NCBI RefSeq assembly: GCF_018881905.1
Contig: NZ_JACVPM010000002.1
Coordinates: 434,001 to 498,000 of the forward strand
From: Polynucleobacter sp. MG-27-Goln-C1
GTDB taxonomy: Bacteria; Pseudomonadota; Gammaproteobacteria; Burkholderiales; Burkholderiaceae
Length of the DNA stretch: 64,000 nt
Reading direction: 5' to 3'
A model generated the notes under the pieces. It ran no database searches, was not told where the DNA came from, and saw only the letters and a list, made by a program, of their open reading frames with translations. The position numbers and the translations under genes were made by a program. Shown one piece after another: positions 60,478 to 64,000 of this stretch (positions are counted from its first letter, which is position 1; the number at the start of each line of letters is the position of its first letter).

Positions 60478-61239
60478 TTGCAAGAAATAATATTAAAAAC
60501 AATTGGCCTTGGAAAAACTTTTAAAGGTTTTTCTGCGGTGAGTGATGTCAATTTAGATGTCACTCGTGGGACTATTCACGCCTTGATTGGGCCCAATGGG
60601 GCGGGCAAGACAACTTGTTTTAACCTCCTTACTAAATTCTTAGAGCCTAGCAGTGGCCAAATTCTATTTAATGGTTTTGATATCACCAAAGAAAAACCGG
60701 CACAAATTGCTCGGCGTGGTGTTGTTCGATCCTTTCAAATCTCTGCTGTTTTTCCGCATTTAACCGTCTTAGAAAACGTTCGTGTTGCACTGCAGCGTGG
60801 ATTGGGTACAGAGTTCCATTTTTGGAAGTCTGGAGACTCGCTTAACGTGCTTAATGAACGCGCTGAGGCACTCTTATGTGAAGTTGGTTTGGCTGATTTT
60901 GCTCACGAAGAGACTTTAAATCTGGCCTATGGGCGTAAAAGAGCTTTAGAGATTGCCACCACTATGGCCATGGAGCCCGAGCTAATGTTGTTGGATGAGC
61001 CCACACAAGGTATGGGGCATGAAGACGTAGAGCGCGTTACTGAGCTAATTGATCGGGTGGCTAAGGGCCGCACGATTTTGATGGTTGAGCACAATATGAA
61101 GGTGGTTTCATCTATTGCCGACCGCATTACGGTATTGCAGCGTGGTTCAGTTTTGGCCGAAGGCTCCTATCAAGAGGTTTCAAACAACCCCCTGGTAGTC
61201 GAGGCTTATATGGGTAGTCACGGGGGTGACAACATATGA
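60478..61239 (+). CDS. livG: Branched-chain amino acid/amide-type ABC transporter ATPase (LivG-like)
   Basis: The 253-residue ATPase has Walker A GPNGAGKTTCFNLL, the Q-loop near RSFQISAVFPHLTVLENVRV, Walker B ELMLLDEPTQGM with the switch His in LMVEHNMKVV, and a signature region that reads LAYGRKRALEIA instead of LSGGQ. It powers a HAAT-family importer with the adjacent LivF-like ATPase. I place the start at TTG 60478, preceded by GAGGA at 7 nt; an upstream TTG at 60448 is the alternative. No ATG fits. It overlaps the next gene by ATGA. Confidence 0.9.
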   Translation: MQEIILKTIGLGKTFKGFSAVSDVNLDVTRGTIHALIGPNGAGKTTCFNLLTKFLEPSSGQILFNGFDITKEKPAQIARRGVVRSFQISAVFPHLTVLENVRVALQRGLGTEFHFWKSGDSLNVLNERAEALLCEVGLADFAHEETLNLAYGRKRALEIATTMAMEPELMLLDEPTQGMGHEDVERVTELIDRVAKGRTILMVEHNMKVVSSIADRITVLQRGSVLAEGSYQEVSNNPLVVEAYMGSHGGDNI

Positions 61240-61940
61240 GCAATATAGCCTTAGAAGTTAAAAACCTTGAATCTTGGTATGGTGAGTCCCACATCCTCCA
61301 CGGCGTCAACTTTTCTGTGCGTGATGGTGAGGTGGTTACTCTTTTGGGTCGCAACGGCGCTGGTCGTAGCACTATTTTAAAGACCATTTTGGGTTTAACC
61401 AGCAAAAGAACGGGCTCAGTAGAGATTTATGGTGCCCAAACTATTGCGATGCCAACTTACAGAATTGCGCGTCTCGGGGTTGGCTTCTGCCCGGAAGAAC
61501 GCGGCATCTTTGCCAGTTTAAGCACTGAAGAAAATCTCATGTTGTTGCCAGAGATCGCCCCTGGTGGCATGGGTTTGGATGAGATTTACGAGATGTTCCC
61601 CAACCTTTATGAGCGACGCAATAGTCCTGGTACCAGGTTGTCGGGTGGTGAGCAGCAGATGCTCGCAATGGCACGCATTCTGAGAACGGGCGCAAAACTT
61701 TTATTGTTAGATGAGATTACTGAGGGTTTGGCGCCAGTGATCGTTCAAAAGCTGGGTGAGGTTGTGACAAGTTTGCGCAATAAAGGTTTCACGATTGTGT
61801 TGGTTGAGCAAAACTTCCGCTTTGCTGCGCCCTTGGCCGATCGTCATTATGTGGTTGAGCACGGCAATGTGGTGGAGGTTGTTAATCAAAATGAGCTTGC
61901 TGAAAAAGCCGGTTTATTAAATGAGTATCTTGGTGTTTAG
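61236..61940 (+). CDS. livF: Branched-chain amino acid/amide-type ABC transporter ATPase (LivF-like), Walker A Lys to Arg
   Basis: The 234-residue ATPase has Walker A GRNGAGRSTIL in which the invariant Lys is Arg, the signature LSGGEQQMLAMARIL, Walker B LLLLDEITEGLAP and the H-loop region reading LVEQNFRFAAPLAD. The Glu-Ile replacement of Glu-Pro in Walker B (DEIT) is also seen. It partners the upstream LivG-like ATPase; the Lys-Arg change suggests unequal ATP sites in the heterodimer. Confidence 0.9.
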   Translation: MSNIALEVKNLESWYGESHILHGVNFSVRDGEVVTLLGRNGAGRSTILKTILGLTSKRTGSVEIYGAQTIAMPTYRIARLGVGFCPEERGIFASLSTEENLMLLPEIAPGGMGLDEIYEMFPNLYERRNSPGTRLSGGEQQMLAMARILRTGAKLLLLDEITEGLAPVIVQKLGEVVTSLRNKGFTIVLVEQNFRFAAPLADRHYVVEHGNVVEVVNQNELAEKAGLLNEYLGV

Positions 61941-61962
61941 TGGTTATCTATAGGAGACAAAA

Positions 61963-63186
61963 ATGAAGTTAAAGCAAATTACCGCATGTCTGGTGGCGGC
62001 AACCTTTTTTGGTTCAAACCCGGCGTTTGCACAAACATCTAAAGTAAGTGGTGATGTAATCAAGATTGGTGTATTAACCGACCTATCGTCAACCTACTCT
62101 GACTTGGCTGGTCCTGGCGCTGTGATCGCGGCAAAAATGGCGATCGCTGACTTTTCAAAGGACGGCACTGTTATTGGCAAAAAGATTGAGCTGGTTAGTG
62201 CTGATCATCAAAACAAAGCAGATATTGCCGCAAACAAAGCGCGTGAGTGGTACGACAAAGATGGCGTTGATGTGATTGTTGAGTTGGTGTCCACCAACGT
62301 TGCCCTCGCTGTAATGGAAGTGGCAGAACAAAAAAATAAAATCACATTGGTATCTGGCGCAGCCTCTTTGCCAATTACCAACGAAAAATGTACTGCTAAT
62401 AACGTACATTGGACTTACGATACCTATGCGCTTTCGAATGGAACGGCCAAGGCTGTTGTGAAGCAGGGCAAAAAGAATTGGTACTTCCTTACGGCTGACT
62501 ATGCTTTCGGCGCTGCTCTGGAGAAAGATTCAACCAACGTTGTTACTGCAAACGGCGGTAAAGTATTGGGTACTAGTAAGCACCCATTCCCGAATAGCGA
62601 TTTCTCTTCATATCTTCTAAAAGCGCAAGCTAGTGGTGCAGATGTTGTGGCATTGGCGAATGCTGGTCAAGATACGATTAATTCGGTGAAGCAGGCTTCA
62701 GAGTTTGGTATCAACAAAAAACAAACTGTAGTGCCTTTGCTGATGTTTATCTCCGATGTTCACTCTTTGGGTTTGAATGCTGCACAAGGTATGTACTTAA
62801 CCGAAGGCTTCTACTGGGATAAAGATGATAAGACGCGCGCATTCTCTAAGCGCTTCATCTTGCAACATAAGCGTATGCCTACCAGTGTTCAAGCTGGCGT
62901 TTACTCATCTGTTCTTGCGTACTTAACTGCCGTACAAAAAGCGGGCACTGACGATACTCAAGCGGTAATGAAGGCGTTGAAGTCCACCAATATTGATGAT
63001 GGATTGTTTAAAGGAAAAATTCGCGCTGATGGTAAGTTTGAGCACGACATGTATTTGCTTGAAGTGAAGAAGCCCGCTGACTCTAAGAGCCCATGGGATT
63101 ATTACAACGTCAAGGCGGTGATTCCAGCTGCTGAGGCAACGCAACCACTTTCATTGTCACGATGCAAGCTGGTTACTAACAAGTAA
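61963..63186 (+). CDS. ABC transporter periplasmic substrate-binding protein (HAAT family)
   Basis: The 407-residue protein has a signal peptide (MKLKQITACLVAATFFGSNP, cleavage after AFA near residue 23) and a Peripla_BP_6 domain. It contains IKIGVLTDLSSTYSDLAGPGAVIAAKMA-type opening (split: KIGVLTDLSS, GPGAVIAAKMAIADF), NWYFLTADYAFGAALEKDS and a terminal DMYLLEVKKPADS. It binds an amino acid, amide or carboxylate; the ligand is not predictable. The order ATPase-ATPase-SBP-permease identifies one transport operon. A good GGAGA site precedes the ATG. Confidence 0.92.
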   Translation: MKLKQITACLVAATFFGSNPAFAQTSKVSGDVIKIGVLTDLSSTYSDLAGPGAVIAAKMAIADFSKDGTVIGKKIELVSADHQNKADIAANKAREWYDKDGVDVIVELVSTNVALAVMEVAEQKNKITLVSGAASLPITNEKCTANNVHWTYDTYALSNGTAKAVVKQGKKNWYFLTADYAFGAALEKDSTNVVTANGGKVLGTSKHPFPNSDFSSYLLKAQASGADVVALANAGQDTINSVKQASEFGINKKQTVVPLLMFISDVHSLGLNAAQGMYLTEGFYWDKDDKTRAFSKRFILQHKRMPTSVQAGVYSSVLAYLTAVQKAGTDDTQAVMKALKSTNIDDGLFKGKIRADGKFEHDMYLLEVKKPADSKSPWDYYNVKAVIPAAEATQPLSLSRCKLVTNK

Positions 63187-63203
63187 TTTATTTCTAGCTA
63201 AGT

Positions 63204-64000
63204 ATGTTTGAACTTCTTGGAATTACCCCACAAGGGCTGGTTGCTCAGCTCTTGGTGGGGCTTATTAATGGCTCTTTCTATGCCATTTTGAGTTTGGGTC
63301 TGGCCATTATTTTTGGCCTACTCAACATCATCAATTTTTCGCATGGCGCCCAGTACACAATGGGTGCGTTTGTTGCATGGATTGGTCTCACACAAGTTGG
63401 CCAGTGGTTTGGTTTTCCTGAGTTTTCTATTAATTATTGGTTTGCATTAATTTTGGTGCCCTTAGTTATGGCGGGCTTTGGTTTGATTCTTGAGCGCACA
63501 ATGCTTAGGCGCCTTTATCACCTAGATCACCTGTATGGCTTGTTATTAACTTTTGGTTTGGCTCTCATTATTGAGGGTATGTTCCGTCACTGGTATGGCA
63601 TTTCTGGTGAGAGCTATCCAGCTCCTGAGTTATTACAGGGCGCAATCCCCTTGGAGTCGATTGGCATTATTTTGCCTAAGTACCGTTTGTGGGTAGTCGT
63701 TGCTTCCTTGGTGGTGTGTTTCTCCACATGGTATGTGATCGAACGAACAAAGCTGGGCGCTTATCTTCGTGCTGGTACTGAAAACCCAAAACTCCTTCAG
63801 GCGTTTGGCATCAATGTGCCGCTAATGATTTCTTTGGCCTATGCCTATGGCGTGGGCCTTGCTGGTTTTGCTGGCGTTTTAGCCGCACCGATTTTTCAAG
63901 TTAACCCATTGATGGGCTCCAACCTGATCATTGTGGTTTTCGCAGTTGTTGTGATTGGCGGCATGGGCTCCATCATGGGCTCCATATTGACTGGCCTGGC
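63204..64000 (+). CDS. livH: Branched-chain amino acid/amide ABC permease (LivH-like), cut by window edge
   Basis: From ATG 63204 the frame is open to the end of the window, giving 265 residues of a polytopic membrane protein. LLVGLINGSFYAILSLGLAI followed by FGLLNIINFSHGAQYTMGAF is the LivH signature, and the last visible part VVVIGGMGSIMGSILTG is the EAA-like coupling region near the usual C-terminus. Only about 30-50 residues should be missing. A LivM-type permease is expected beyond the window. Confidence 0.92.
   Translation, partial: MFELLGITPQGLVAQLLVGLINGSFYAILSLGLAIIFGLLNIINFSHGAQYTMGAFVAWIGLTQVGQWFGFPEFSINYWFALILVPLVMAGFGLILERTMLRRLYHLDHLYGLLLTFGLALIIEGMFRHWYGISGESYPAPELLQGAIPLESIGIILPKYRLWVVVASLVVCFSTWYVIERTKLGAYLRAGTENPKLLQAFGINVPLMISLAYAYGVGLAGFAGVLAAPIFQVNPLMGSNLIIVVFAVVVIGGMGSIMGSILTGL

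Overview
The window is bacterial chromosome around a replication origin. The gene set and order point to a Burkholderiales betaproteobacterium, most likely Polynucleobacter or a close relative. This is inference: no 16S gene is present and no database was searched. Pointers are the rpmH-rnpA-yidD-yidC-mnmE block facing away from dnaA-dnaN-gyrB, the gatCAB operon divergent from mreBCD-mrdA-rodA, a short NtrX-like regulator beside ntrY and rsmB-fmt-def, topB next to dprA, a phasin, DUF3717, and moderate GC.

Layout. 1-5.6 kb (minus): a partial COG0523 GTPase, xerC, a DUF484 gene and gatB-gatA-gatC. 5.6-11.2 kb (plus): the rod-shape and peptidoglycan operon mreB-mreC-mreD-mrdA-rodA, ending at a bidirectional terminator shared with hupB. 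11.3-24.7 kb: mixed single genes, including the lipid A gene lpxO, a carbonic anhydrase, an LpxL-type acyltransferase, a metallophosphoesterase next to a protein kinase-Usp fusion, dctA, a pseudouridine synthase, prfC, and small lipoprotein, MOSC, GNAT and phosphatase genes. 24.8-31.9 kb: panD, a phasin, pagP, a peroxiredoxin, an SRPBCC protein, katG, a DUF1275 protein and a haloacid dehalogenase.

32.0-34.8 kb is the most unusual stretch. Downstream of an intact tRNA-Phe gene lie four single-gene modules, all in the tRNA's orientation: glutathione S-transferase, MAPEG protein, BLUF photoreceptor and Cu/Zn superoxide dismutase. Each module ends in a TAG stop codon. That stop is followed at a constant 47-48 nt span by a degenerate copy of the tRNA-Phe 3' half (anticodon stem to CCA) and then a copy of the tRNA's own terminator. 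Divergence from the intact tRNA grows with distance (1, 2, 5 and 6 mismatches over 22 nt). This looks like serial capture of one-gene cassettes at a tRNA 3' end.

34.9-43.6 kb (minus): an OsmC-YcaO fusion, then the operon def-fmt-rsmB-DUF4390-ntrY-ntrX-like. 43.7-51.7 kb: a minimal dprA, topB overlapping the tail of an antisense mnmC-like oxidase gene, pckG and mnmE. 51.7-59.6 kb is the origin region: yidC, yidD, rnpA and rpmH to the left, dnaA, dnaN and gyrB to the right. DnaA boxes lie both upstream of dnaA and, more densely, between dnaA and dnaN. 59.6-64.0 kb (plus): a SET-domain methyltransferase gene, a DUF3717 gene, and a branched-chain amino acid/amide type ABC transporter whose permease gene runs off the window.

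Themes that tie the genes together are translation quality and modification (gatCAB, fmt, def, rsmB, mnmE, prfC, the RsuA-family synthase), envelope growth and lipid A remodelling (mre/mrd, lpxO, lpxL-like, pagP, yidC), and a concentration of oxidative and xenobiotic stress functions between 26 and 34.6 kb.
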